Source of the DNA: Bacillota bacterium
GTDB taxonomy: Bacteria; Bacillota; Bacilli; Paenibacillales; Paenibacillaceae
Assembly: GCA_023386495.1 (NCBI GenBank)
Contig: JAEWJS010000052.1
Location: 1 to 7,605 of the forward strand
Direction: 5' to 3'
Length of the DNA: 7,605 bases
Shown here: positions 1 to 5,991 of the stretch, one piece after another
Layout: each line of letters starts with the position of its first letter
Position numbering within the stretch: the stretch's first letter is position 1
Program-made: the position numbers and the translations under genes
The notes under the pieces: generated by a model
Databases searched by the model: none
Told to the model about the DNA's origin: nothing
What the model saw: only the letters and a program-made list of their open reading frames with translations

Positions 1-401
1 GCTGCTTATTCGCGTTCCCCTATTGGTTCTTGGCGGCGAGGAAGCGCAAGCTGCCCTTCTGGCTCGCGGCAGATGCGCTGGCCGTTGCGATCGCGGGCGG
101 CATTAGCGTCTGGTGCCTGCTGTCGGCACCGGCCTACCGCTGGGGGTATGCGATTGTCTGCGCTGCGGTGCTGTATCGGCTGTTCCGGCAGCGGGTCGAC
201 GAGCGCGAAGGAAGCGGCGGGACGGCGATTGCATGCTGCTACGGCCTCGGCGCAGGGATGCTCGCCGTCAGCTTATTCCTGCCTCCACCGCCGTTCGCTC
301 CGCCGATCGAATGGCTCGGGCTGCCCGATCGGCAGTGGCTGATGATCGGAACGGGTCTGCTAGGCATCCTGCTGCAGGCAGCGAAGGAGCGGACGGGATA
401 A
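1..401 (+). CDS. Hypothetical polytopic membrane protein, C-terminal part
   Basis: The reading frame is open from the left edge (first full codon at 3) to the TAA at 399-401, giving 132 visible residues, so the true start lies outside the window. An in-frame TTG at 30 has no ribosome binding site before it and falls inside a hydrophobic stretch, so it is more likely an internal leucine. The visible part has the end of one hydrophobic segment (1-12), a basic loop (ARKRK, 12-16), then segments at about 19-41, 46-61, 74-92 and 105-125 separated by short charged loops, and a short charged tail (KERTG). This pattern is typical of an integral membrane protein of the cytoplasmic membrane. I see no catalytic motif and do not recognise the family. 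The stop codon overlaps the -35 region of the next unit's candidate promoter, so the downstream genes need not depend on this one. Confidence 0.7.
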   Translation, partial: CLFAFPYWFLAARKRKLPFWLAADALAVAIAGGISVWCLLSAPAYRWGYAIVCAAVLYRLFRQRVDEREGSGGTAIACCYGLGAGMLAVSLFLPPPPFAPPIEWLGLPDRQWLMIGTGLLGILLQAAKERTG

Positions 402-425
402 CCGCTTCCCAAGGTGCGCATACTA
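396..425 (+). promoter_or_regulatory. Candidate sigma-G (forespore) promoter
   Basis: CATACTA at 419-425 matches the sigma-G -10 consensus known from Bacillus subtilis. GGATAA at 396-401, 17 nt upstream, matches five of six positions of the gnATGR -35 pattern. No good sigma-A promoter is visible here. Transcription would start near 432, giving a very short leader into the strong RBS at 431-442. The -35 overlaps the stop codon of the upstream gene. The match is by eye against a remembered consensus. Confidence 0.45.
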
Positions 426-447
426 GCATCGGAAGGAGGCGGTAATC

Positions 448-591
448 ATGCCTAAGCATAATCAGCGCGAAAGCGGCGCCGAAACGTATACGGGACCCAG
501 CAAATCCGGCAAAGGGCGGAGCGGTTCCGCTGAGCCGGGAACGCCAGGCTACGACAAGAAGCTAGACGGACCGAATCGGCCTTCGGTTTAG
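448..591 (+). CDS. Small hydrophilic protein, possibly a small spore protein
   Basis: A 47-aa protein (ATG 448, TAG 589-591) preceded by a very strong ribosome binding site, GGAAGGAGGCGG at 431-442. It has no hydrophobic segment and is rich in Gly, Ser, Pro, Lys, Glu and Asn (for example KSGKGRSGS at 20-28 and KKLDGPNRPS at 37-46). This resembles the low-complexity, hydrophilic make-up of minor small acid-soluble spore proteins (SspK, SspN, SspO, SspP and similar), but I cannot match it to one of those families. The sigma-G-like promoter just upstream fits expression in the forespore. The next gene starts 15 nt after the stop and is probably co-transcribed. The strong RBS supports a real gene; the spore role is inference. 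Confidence 0.7.
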   Translation: MPKHNQRESGAETYTGPSKSGKGRSGSAEPGTPGYDKKLDGPNRPSV

Positions 592-606
592 CTGGAGGTG
601 ACAGCT

Positions 607-1050
607 ATGGGACGCGAGTCGGAGCATAAGCCCCGCAAGCAGCCGGAGCCTCCCGACCTCACGGCGCTTCGGGACGACCCTGAATTGGATCCGTTCGAGA
701 TCGAGTTCCTCCCTGAGTTCCGCGAGGGAAGAGGACCGAGCGGACCTTTCGTGAACGAGCACGGCGTCGTGATCGGCGACCATGACTACGCTTCGCCGAA
801 TTCGCCGCTCGAGAATTGGACGGAGGAGACGGATCCGGCCATCATGAGCGGGGACGATTGGGTCCATCCGTTCAAGGACGTCGGCTTCCACACCGAGGAG
901 AATCGGCAGTTGTTCGAGCAAGGCATACAGCCTGAGGCAGGCATCTTCATGCATCCGGACAAGGATGCGGCATTCGAAGCCTACCGTCAGAGCGACAATG
1001 CGGATGACGACAGCGGAAGCCAGCCATCGAAGAAACAACCGGACGCTTAA
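607..1050 (+). CDS. DUF3905-like hypothetical protein
   Basis: A 147-aa soluble protein. The ATG at 607 is preferred over an in-frame GTG at 598 because TGGAGGTG at 593-600 lies at RBS distance from the ATG and the GTG would sit inside that site. There is no signal peptide or membrane segment. The N-terminus is charged and proline-rich. The core at about 47-104 carries PFVNEHGVVIGD (47-58), a short D-Y-A-S-x-N-S-P-L-E-N-W run (60-71), ETDPAIMSGDDWVHP (74-88) and G-F-H-T-E-E-N-R (93-100). From memory this matches the DUF3905 family of Bacillus and Paenibacillus, whose function is unknown. The C-terminal tail is acidic then lysine-rich. It follows the 47-aa gene by 15 nt, so the pair probably forms one unit under the sigma-G-like promoter, which would suggest a spore-related role. 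The last codons double as the left arm of the terminator. Confidence 0.85.
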   Translation: MGRESEHKPRKQPEPPDLTALRDDPELDPFEIEFLPEFREGRGPSGPFVNEHGVVIGDHDYASPNSPLENWTEETDPAIMSGDDWVHPFKDVGFHTEENRQLFEQGIQPEAGIFMHPDKDAAFEAYRQSDNADDDSGSQPSKKQPDA

Positions 1051-1066
1051 GCCCGGTTGTTTCTTT
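1030..1066 (+). terminator. Rho-independent terminator overlapping the DUF3905 gene's end
   Basis: A perfect 13-bp stem: AAGAAACAACCGG (1030-1042) pairs with CCGGTTGTTTCTT (1053-1065) around a 10-nt loop that contains the TAA stop (1048-1050). The right arm and following bases are T-rich (TTGTTTCTTTG). The A-rich left arm gives some U-tract character on the other strand as well. It ends the 448-1050 unit. Confidence 0.8.
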
Positions 1067-1085
1067 GTTATGGTAGGTCTATAAT
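1057..1085 (+). promoter_or_regulatory. Candidate sigma-A promoter for the bacilliredoxin-nadE operon
   Basis: A perfect -10, TATAAT at 1080-1085, lies 17 nt after TTGTTT at 1057-1062, which matches only half of the -35 consensus. The -35 lies within the right arm of the upstream terminator. Transcription would start near 1092, leaving a leader of about 33 nt before the ATG at 1125. Confidence 0.6.
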
Positions 1086-1124
1086 AGTAACCAAATTCTA
1101 ATGGTTATGAAGGAGTGGATAACG

Positions 1125-1559
1125 ATGTCGATGTCGTTCGAGAGATACATGCTGGATATGGTTCAGCCGATGCGCGATGAACTTACGCGTCTCGGGATCG
1201 AGGAGCTGCGCACGCCGGAAGAGGTGGAGCAGCGTTTCGCGGACGCGAAGGGGACGGCGCTTGTCGTCGTGAACTCGGTCTGCGGCTGTGCTGCAGGACA
1301 ATGCCGCCCGGGCGTCGCCCAGGCACTCGCGCATGACATTACGCCGGATCACTTGTTCACCGTATTCGCGGGACAGGACAAGGAAGCAACGGCGAAGGCA
1401 CGCGAATATTTTGCGCCGTATCCGCCGTCGTCGCCATCGATCGCGTTGATGAAGGACGGCGAACTGGTCCACTTCATCGAGCGGCACCAGGTCGAGAACC
1501 GCTCCGCGCAAGAGATTGCGGCTGATCTGACAAGCGCATTCGATCGGTTCTGCCGCTAA
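1125..1559 (+). CDS. BrxA/BrxB (YphP/YqiW) family bacilliredoxin
   Basis: A 144-aa cytosolic thiol-disulfide protein. The ATG at 1125 is chosen because AGGAG at 1111-1115 sits 9 nt upstream; an in-frame ATG at 1101 has no such site. The family marker is the CGC active site in VVVNSVCGCAAG (C53-G54-C55), at the position known for B. subtilis YphP. Further family blocks are VFAGQDKEATAKAREYF, PSSPSIALMKDGELVHFIERH and a C-terminal AFDRFC. An extra cysteine (C60) follows the active site and a penultimate Cys lies at the C-terminus. Family knowledge: bacilliredoxins remove bacillithiol from S-bacillithiolated proteins after oxidative or electrophile stress and are recycled with NADPH via a bacilliredoxin reductase. 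nadE starts 21 nt downstream, so the two are very likely one operon. BrxA versus BrxB cannot be decided from sequence reading alone; the MSM start and overall look lean towards YphP (BrxA). Confidence 0.95.
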   Translation: MSMSFERYMLDMVQPMRDELTRLGIEELRTPEEVEQRFADAKGTALVVVNSVCGCAAGQCRPGVAQALAHDITPDHLFTVFAGQDKEATAKAREYFAPYPPSSPSIALMKDGELVHFIERHQVENRSAQEIAADLTSAFDRFCR

Positions 1560-1580
1560 GGCAGAGAGAGGAGTCGGGCC

Positions 1581-2390
1581 ATGGGCATGCAGCAGGATAT
1601 TATCGCGAGGCTGGGCGTGAAGCCGACAATCGACGTGCAGGAGGAAATTCGGCGCAGAGTCGACTTTCTGAAGGCGCAAGTGAAGGAATCCCGCACGACG
1701 GGGCTGCTCATCGCGATCAGCGGCGGGATCGACAGCGCGGTCGCGACAGGGCTGTGCAAGCTGGCGACCGACGAGCTGACGGCCGAGACGGGCAAGGAAT
1801 ACATGACGCTCGGCGTCTTCCAGCCTTATGGGCAGCAGGAAGACATCGCGGACAGCTATGCGGTTGCCGAGGCGTTCCAATTGAAGTACAAGATGGAGAC
1901 GAACATCGAGGAAGCCGTCGACGAGATCGCGCTCGAGGTCGAGCACGGCTTCAAGTCGATCGGCATGTCGCGCCATATTAGCCGCGGCGGCAAGGGCAAC
2001 GTGAAGGCGCGGACGCGGATGGTTATGCAGTACGCGCTTGCGTTCGACCTGAACTTGCTGGTCGTCGGCACGGACCATGCTTCCGAAGCGGTTACGGGCT
2101 TCTATACCAAGTGGGGTGACGGCGCGGTCGACGTGACGCCGCTCAGCACGCTGAACAAGCGGCAGGTCCGGCAGCTGGCGAGCGCGATCGGCGTTCCGCA
2201 GAGCGTGCTGGATAAGGCGCCGACGGCAGGTCTCTGGGAAGGCCAGACCGACGAGGGCGAGCTCGGCATCACGTACGAGGCGAACAGCGATTACCTCGAA
2301 GGCAAGGCGATCGATCCTGCCATGGCGGAGAAGCTGGAGCAGAAATATCGGATCACGGAGCACAAGCGTGCCCCGATCCCGGGGATCTAA
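1581..2390 (+). CDS. nadE: Ammonia-dependent NAD+ synthetase
   Basis: A 269-aa protein that makes NAD+ from deamido-NAD+ (nicotinate adenine dinucleotide), ATP and ammonia, the last step of NAD biosynthesis (EC 6.3.1.5). It has the PP-loop ATP site SGGIDSA (47-53), the VVGTDHASEAVTGFYTKWGD block (161-180), TPLSTLNKRQVRQLA, KAPTAGLW, GQTDEGELG and the C-terminal HKRAPIPG. The length is close to the 272 aa of B. subtilis NadE. There is no N-terminal glutaminase domain, so it belongs to the short, ammonia-using class rather than the glutamine-dependent one. The RBS AGAGAGGAG (1565-1573) supports the ATG at 1581; a second ATG at 1587 is possible. It is the second gene of the operon with the bacilliredoxin and is followed by a strong terminator, so the pair is a complete transcription unit. 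Confidence 0.97.
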   Translation: MGMQQDIIARLGVKPTIDVQEEIRRRVDFLKAQVKESRTTGLLIAISGGIDSAVATGLCKLATDELTAETGKEYMTLGVFQPYGQQEDIADSYAVAEAFQLKYKMETNIEEAVDEIALEVEHGFKSIGMSRHISRGGKGNVKARTRMVMQYALAFDLNLLVVGTDHASEAVTGFYTKWGDGAVDVTPLSTLNKRQVRQLASAIGVPQSVLDKAPTAGLWEGQTDEGELGITYEANSDYLEGKAIDPAMAEKLEQKYRITEHKRAPIPGI

Positions 2391-2406
2391 TGGTGGACGG
2401 CAAGGC

Positions 2407-2436
2407 AGCAGCTCCGGAATTCGGGGCTGCTTTTTG
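2407..2436 (+). terminator. Rho-independent terminator after nadE
   Basis: The stem AGCAGCTCCG (2407-2416) pairs with CGGGGCTGCT (2422-2431), with one G-U pair and a 5-nt loop, followed at once by TTTTTG (2431-2436). This is a classic GC-rich hairpin plus U-tract 17 nt after the nadE stop. Confidence 0.9.
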
Positions 2437-2543
2437 TTGATTGCAGGCGATGGGACGGGAGTTTGAATGGAGTAGTGGGATTTGTTACAGTTATTTAGCA
2501 CGATGATCGAGATCAATGGGGCGTAGTGTGTAAAAGTACCATT

Positions 2544-2565
2544 AATCAAATGAGAATCATTGATT
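2544..2565 (+). promoter_or_regulatory. Candidate Fur-family (probably Zur) operator
   Basis: TGAGAATCATTGATT at 2551-2565 has the 7-1-7 layout of Fur-family boxes (TGAtAATnATTatca): the left half matches 6 of 7 and the core AATCATT is intact, but the right half is degenerate. It lies inside a wider dyad, AATCAA (2544-2549) and TTGATT (2560-2565). The box ends one base before the candidate -35 (2567), a place where a bound repressor would block RNA polymerase. The gene downstream is a COG0523 GTPase, a family whose members (for example YciC) are Zur targets in Bacillus, so Zur is the likeliest regulator. The choice of Zur over Fur is inference from that gene. Confidence 0.45.
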
Positions 2566-2566
2566 T

Positions 2567-2596
2567 TTGGAAAATAGACAGTTTTAGCGGTATAAA
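2567..2596 (+). promoter_or_regulatory. Candidate sigma-A promoter for the COG0523 GTPase
   Basis: TTGGAA (2567-2572, 4 of 6) and TATAAA (2591-2596, 5 of 6) are separated by 18 nt. The expected start is near 2603, which leaves a leader of about 150 nt before the chosen start codon. The Fur-like box abuts the -35. Confidence 0.45.
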
Positions 2597-2650
2597 ACTA
2601 CACAAATTCCAGGTAATTCGCATATTGTCCAAGTTTAGTGGTAGTTTTAT
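2592..2650. repeat. Inverted repeat in the leader of the COG0523 gene
   Basis: ATAAAACTAC (2592-2601) is repeated as its exact reverse complement GTAGTTTTAT (2641-2650) with 39 nt between. A third related copy, AGTTTTA (2580-2586), can pair with TAAAACT (2593-2599), so two foldings compete. The left arm overlaps the candidate -10, which suits a DNA operator or loop better than an RNA hairpin if that promoter is the real one. AT-rich sequence makes such repeats somewhat likely by chance. Confidence 0.4.
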
Positions 2651-2755
2651 GCACTATTTTTGGGCGGTGTTACGATGCGCCATGGGATAGCTAGGGCCGA
2701 CCGGGTGCATCTGCGGGTGAAGTCGCATTGCGGTTTATATAAGGTTGACGAACGA

Positions 2756-3730
2756 ATGGAGATGGAAGCGAGAATGGCTGTGACACCGATAACACCGGTC
2801 TACCTGCTGACAGGCTTCCTGGGCAGCGGCAAGACGACGCTGCTGCAGCGGGCGCTGGCATACTGCGAGACGACCGGACGCAAGGCTGCGGTAATCATGA
2901 ACGAGCTCGGCGAGGCGAATGTGGAAGGCGCGGCGCTCGGCAGCGCGGTGCCGACGGCGGAGCTGCTCGGCGGCTGCATCTGCTGCTCGAGCCGCGGCAA
3001 TGCGGCAGGGGCTATCGAGATGCTGGTGAAAGAGCACCGGCCAGATGCGATCTGGATCGAATCGACGGGGGCAGCCAATCCGCTCGAGGCGATCGACGGG
3101 ATCACGGAGGCGGCGCTGGTGGTGCCGATCGCGCTGCGGTTGATCGTGACGGTCGTCGACGGCCCAGGGCTGTTGGAGCATAGCAGAAGAGGGAAGGGCC
3201 GCACCTATAAGCTGATGCGGGATCAGATACGCGCAGCGACGGCGATCGTGCTGAACAAGACGGACAAGCTTTATCCCGAGGAGCGCGTGCTGCTCGAGCA
3301 GACGATCCGGGATTGGAACGGCGCAGCGTCGTTGACTGTGGCGACCCGCTGCGAGATCGATATGAAGCCGTTGTTTGATGCCGGCGGTGAGGTAGAGGTA
3401 CCGGTTCGAATGAGTGGAAGCGAACCGCAAGACGGGCATGCCGGACATTCGCATGTCATGGCGCTTACGCATGAGCTGCGGGGCGCTGTCGACAGCGAAG
3501 CTTTCGAAGCATTCCTCGCGGCTTTGCCGAACGACGTGTATCGGGCGAAGGGGATCGTTACGTTCCGCGATACCGGCGGCCGCTTCCTGTTCCAGTTCGC
3601 TTACCGCGAATCCGACTTCATGCGGCTGGCTCCCGACGTGGAGGCTCGGGATGTCGTCGTGTTGATCGGGGAGCATTTTGCTAAGGAGCCGTTAGTCGAG
3701 CAATTGGACCGATTAGTCGACATTTCATGA
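2756..3730 (+). CDS. COG0523 (CobW/YciC-type) GTP-binding protein, probable zinc metallochaperone
   Basis: A G3E-family P-loop GTPase of 324 aa from the ATG at 2756. It shows Walker A GFLGSGKT (20-27), an NELGEANVEG switch segment (49-58), the COG0523 metal motif CxCC in GGCICC (C74, C76, C77), a Walker-B-like WIESTGAANP (100-109), the guanine motif NKTD (167-170), a short His-bearing linker GHAGHSH (227-233) and a C-terminal CobW_C domain (about 234-320). Family members use GTP hydrolysis to deliver metal, often Zn, to target proteins or to cope with zinc shortage. The upstream Fur/Zur-like box supports zinc control. The start is uncertain: no candidate has a good RBS. ATG 2774, with GGAAG at 2764-2768, gives 318 aa and the usual short lead into Walker A. 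Earlier in-frame TTG 2660 and ATG 2675 would add a non-family-like extension. Cobalt or nitrile-hydratase-type roles are possible alternatives; no such target gene is in view. Confidence 0.93.
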   Translation: MEMEARMAVTPITPVYLLTGFLGSGKTTLLQRALAYCETTGRKAAVIMNELGEANVEGAALGSAVPTAELLGGCICCSSRGNAAGAIEMLVKEHRPDAIWIESTGAANPLEAIDGITEAALVVPIALRLIVTVVDGPGLLEHSRRGKGRTYKLMRDQIRAATAIVLNKTDKLYPEERVLLEQTIRDWNGAASLTVATRCEIDMKPLFDAGGEVEVPVRMSGSEPQDGHAGHSHVMALTHELRGAVDSEAFEAFLAALPNDVYRAKGIVTFRDTGGRFLFQFAYRESDFMRLAPDVEARDVVVLIGEHFAKEPLVEQLDRLVDIS

Positions 3731-3741
3731 CAGAATGTCAT
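3727..3741. promoter_or_regulatory. Perfect dyad overlapping the COG0523 stop codon
   Basis: ATGACAgaaTGTCAT has 6-bp perfect arms (3727-3732 and 3736-3741) around 3 nt. The stop TGA (3728-3730) lies in the left arm. No U-tract follows, so it is a poor terminator. It resembles a dimer binding site placed some 45 bp upstream of the next promoter's -10. No regulator can be named. Confidence 0.35.
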
Positions 3742-3748
3742 CGGAATT

Positions 3749-3764
3749 TGTAACCTTCGTTACA
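3749..3764. promoter_or_regulatory. Perfect dyad upstream of the secreted-protein promoter
   Basis: TGTAACcttcGTTACA has 6-bp perfect arms (3749-3754 and 3759-3764) around 4 nt. It lies just upstream of, and overlaps the edge of, where the -35 should be. The half-sites resemble TGTnA...TnACA of TnrA/GlnR-type sites, but the spacing is 6 rather than the required 7, so that assignment is not supported. It could be an activator or repressor site for the 3824 gene. Confidence 0.4.
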
Positions 3765-3782
3765 CTACCAAATCGCGATATC

Positions 3783-3791
3783 TGCTATCAT
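3783..3791 (+). promoter_or_regulatory. Extended -10 promoter for the large secreted protein
   Basis: TGCTATCAT at 3783-3791 combines a TGn extension with a -10 matching 5 of 6. No convincing -35 exists at 16-18 nt (the bases at 3763-3768 are CACTAC), which fits either an extended -10 promoter or one needing an activator at the dyads upstream. The predicted start is near 3798. Confidence 0.5.
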
Positions 3792-3823
3792 AGTGGGTAG
3801 ATTTGCTAGATTAGGCGAGGTGT

Positions 3824-5980
3824 ATGATTCGAATGACGATGCATAACCAATATCGCTTCCTGAAACGGAAGCTGGCGCTCATGCTCACGCTGTGCATGCT
3901 GTCCACGCTCTTATTCTCGGCAGGGGCGGCGCAGGCTGTTGCGATTGTAACGCCAATGCCTGTAGTGGAGCCGCCCGTCGTGCTGTCTCCCGCTGCGCTG
4001 CTGATTACGCAGGATACGACGCCGGAGCTATGGCTGCAAGCGCCGAGCGGCCATGAGCTCCTTGTGAAGGATGCGAACGGAACAGAGCTGGCAAGCACAA
4101 TAGGCAAGGGGAAACAGAAAGTCGGCGTAACGCTGCCGGCACTGGAGGCGAAGCTTCACTTGCTGCGCCTGTCAGCCACATATTCGGACATCACGAGTGA
4201 GGAAGTGCGCTTACCGGTCTATGTGGATAGCGACGATGTCTTCAACGTGCAGGATGTCGTGCGCATCGTCAGGCAGTCCGAGCAGTTAGCGGGCTTCGAG
4301 TACGGTCCCGGCGGCGTATCTGGATTCATGCGCGACCTGCTGAACCGGACGAACCCGGTGGCTGCGGCAGAATTCGGCTGGACGGGCTTCGCGACGGTTG
4401 ACGAATTATCCGTGCAGGTCGACCATGCGAAGCGTTACATTGAGGCCGTTGTCCCGTTCGGCACGAATCTCGCGTCGCTGCGGAGCGAATTCAGCGTGCC
4501 CGCAGGCGTCACGGCAAGTGTCGGCGGCATTGTGCAGACGAGCGGAAGCACGGCGAACGACTTCCATCGTCCTGTATTCTATGAGGTGAGCGATGGTTCG
4601 CGCAAGACCGTCTACGCGGTGAATGTCATTGTCGAACCGGGCATTCATGCGTTCGGATTCGTGAACACGACTCCGCAGGTTATGGGTACGATTAACGAGA
4701 CGGACAGAACAATCGATGTCGTCGTTCCCCACGGGACATCGCTAAGCGGTCTTATTGCCGGTTATGAAGTGTCGCCCGGCACTGCCGTCACGGTGGAGGG
4801 CGTTGCCCAGATCCCCGGCCTGACGGCCAATGATTACTCGGAACCGGTCGTCTATAAGCTGATGCGCGACGGGCGGACCGTGACGTACATGGTCAACGTA
4901 ACCGAGAGCGAGAGCGAGGAGCCGACCGAGACGCCTGAGATGTATTCCTTCGGCATTCTGGTCGGCAATACGACGGTTGCCGGTACCGTCTACAATGACA
5001 ACACGATCGAAGTGTACGTCCCTTACGGGACGGATCCGACGAACCTGGTCGCCGTGTTCGAGACGTCGCCATATGCGACAGTCACAGTCGGCGGGGTACC
5101 GCAGGTTAATGGCGTGACGACGAACGATTTCGGCACGGATGTCGTCTACACCGTAACGCTCGGAACGGAATCTGCGAACTACACCGTGAAGGTCGCAGCG
5201 CTGTCTGGCAATGCGCCGAGCTGCAGCGGACCGTTGTGCGACCTGATGCAATGGACGCTCGGTGAGACCGGCGGATTGTGGAACGCGCTGCAGTTCGGCA
5301 GCGGCTTGGTGAACGGCGCCTACGGCACGCTGTCCACGACGCGGCCCGGCGATACGTCGAACGGCGCGCTGCCGGACCGGCCGGCAGGCTCGACCTCGAC
5401 GCATGCGCTGTGGTACGGGAAGACAGTCAGCGGCGTGACTTACGAGATCGGCAACTACCTGAACGTGTGGAACGGCTCGATGAGCATGAGCGGAGGCAGT
5501 TCCGCAGCGGCGCATGAGGGCTCGATTCTGTCGCCGACGTTCATTGTCAGCGCGCAGGCAGGTTACAAGCCTTACTTGACGTTCAATTCCTGGTGGGAGA
5601 TCGAGGGCCAGGATCCGATCAGCTACGATCAGATGGAAGTATACGCGGTCACTGCAGGCGATGAGCGAATCGAGCTCGGCACGCTGAATGACACGATCGA
5701 GGATGAGGAAAATGCCGCGTCGACGCCTCAGACGTCCGGCGGACTCGGTGCCGCGCCGATCTGGGTCGAGTATCGGTACGACCTGTCCGAATTCGAAGGG
5801 GAAACCATTCGGATCGAGCTGCAATTCCGCACGCGCGACACGAACTACAACGCCTTCCGCGGCTGGCTCGTGACCGATGTGCAGACGAAGCTGGTAGCCG
5901 ACACGGCGATGATGCCGCCTCTCGATGAGGACGGCGGACGTCTGCCGAATCCAGAGCTTCCTCCGATCCGAGTAGAATAG
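3824..5980 (+). CDS. Secreted multidomain protein with three DUF5018-like repeats and a C-terminal jelly-roll-like domain
   Basis: A 718-aa exported protein of unknown function. The N-terminus has basic residues (RFLKRK), a hydrophobic core (17-33) and an AQA site, so signal peptidase I probably cuts after residue 38. GGCGAGGTG (3814-3822) serves the ATG at 3824, or the in-frame ATG at 3833 at more usual spacing. Residues 39-190 hold a leading beta-rich domain and a segment, VDSDDVFNVQDVVRIV (134-149), that resembles half a dockerin/EF-hand loop. Three tandem repeats of about 80-87 aa follow at 192-270, 273-359 and 373-457. Each has a strand ending in VPxGT, a hydrophobic V-x-V-x-G-x-x-Q and a TxNDF/Y...Y-x-V ending, as in DUF5018-type Ig-like domains. 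After C467/C472, residues 475-705 look like a jelly-roll, MAM-like binding domain (LTFNSWWEIEG, FRGWLVTDV). There is no SLH, LPxTG or membrane anchor. It probably binds sugar or protein outside the cell; no catalytic motif is visible. Confidence 0.88.
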   Translation: MIRMTMHNQYRFLKRKLALMLTLCMLSTLLFSAGAAQAVAIVTPMPVVEPPVVLSPAALLITQDTTPELWLQAPSGHELLVKDANGTELASTIGKGKQKVGVTLPALEAKLHLLRLSATYSDITSEEVRLPVYVDSDDVFNVQDVVRIVRQSEQLAGFEYGPGGVSGFMRDLLNRTNPVAAAEFGWTGFATVDELSVQVDHAKRYIEAVVPFGTNLASLRSEFSVPAGVTASVGGIVQTSGSTANDFHRPVFYEVSDGSRKTVYAVNVIVEPGIHAFGFVNTTPQVMGTINETDRTIDVVVPHGTSLSGLIAGYEVSPGTAVTVEGVAQIPGLTANDYSEPVVYKLMRDGRTVTYMVNVTESESEEPTETPEMYSFGILVGNTTVAGTVYNDNTIEVYVPYGTDPTNLVAVFETSPYATVTVGGVPQVNGVTTNDFGTDVVYTVTLGTESANYTVKVAALSGNAPSCSGPLCDLMQWTLGETGGLWNALQFGSGLVNGAYGTLSTTRPGDTSNGALPDRPAGSTSTHALWYGKTVSGVTYEIGNYLNVWNGSMSMSGGSSAAAHEGSILSPTFIVSAQAGYKPYLTFNSWWEIEGQDPISYDQMEVYAVTAGDERIELGTLNDTIEDEENAASTPQTSGGLGAAPIWVEYRYDLSEFEGETIRIELQFRTRDTNYNAFRGWLVTDVQTKLVADTAMMPPLDEDGGRLPNPELPPIRVE

Positions 5981-5991
5981 CGTCACCTGTC

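Noticed and set aside
562..1038. A 158-codon minus-strand open frame
   Set aside because: It is antisense to the DUF3905-like gene, which has an RBS and recognisable family blocks on the + strand.
1098..2549. A 483-codon open frame on the minus strand
   Set aside because: It is antisense to the bacilliredoxin and nadE, both certain genes. It is rich in Arg, Leu and His as expected from GC-rich antisense frames, has no RBS or family motif, and runs through two terminators.
2735..3676. A 313-codon minus-strand open frame
   Set aside because: It is the antisense shadow of the COG0523 GTPase, with Arg/His/Gln-rich translation and no start signals.
3749..3764. A TnrA/GlnR box (TGTnA-N7-TnACA)
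   Set aside because: The half-sites fit, but the gap is 6 nt rather than 7; it is kept only as an unassigned dyad.
4742..5986. A 414-codon minus-strand open frame
   Set aside because: It is the antisense shadow of the secreted protein; the translation is dominated by Arg, Ala and Val with no recognisable domain.
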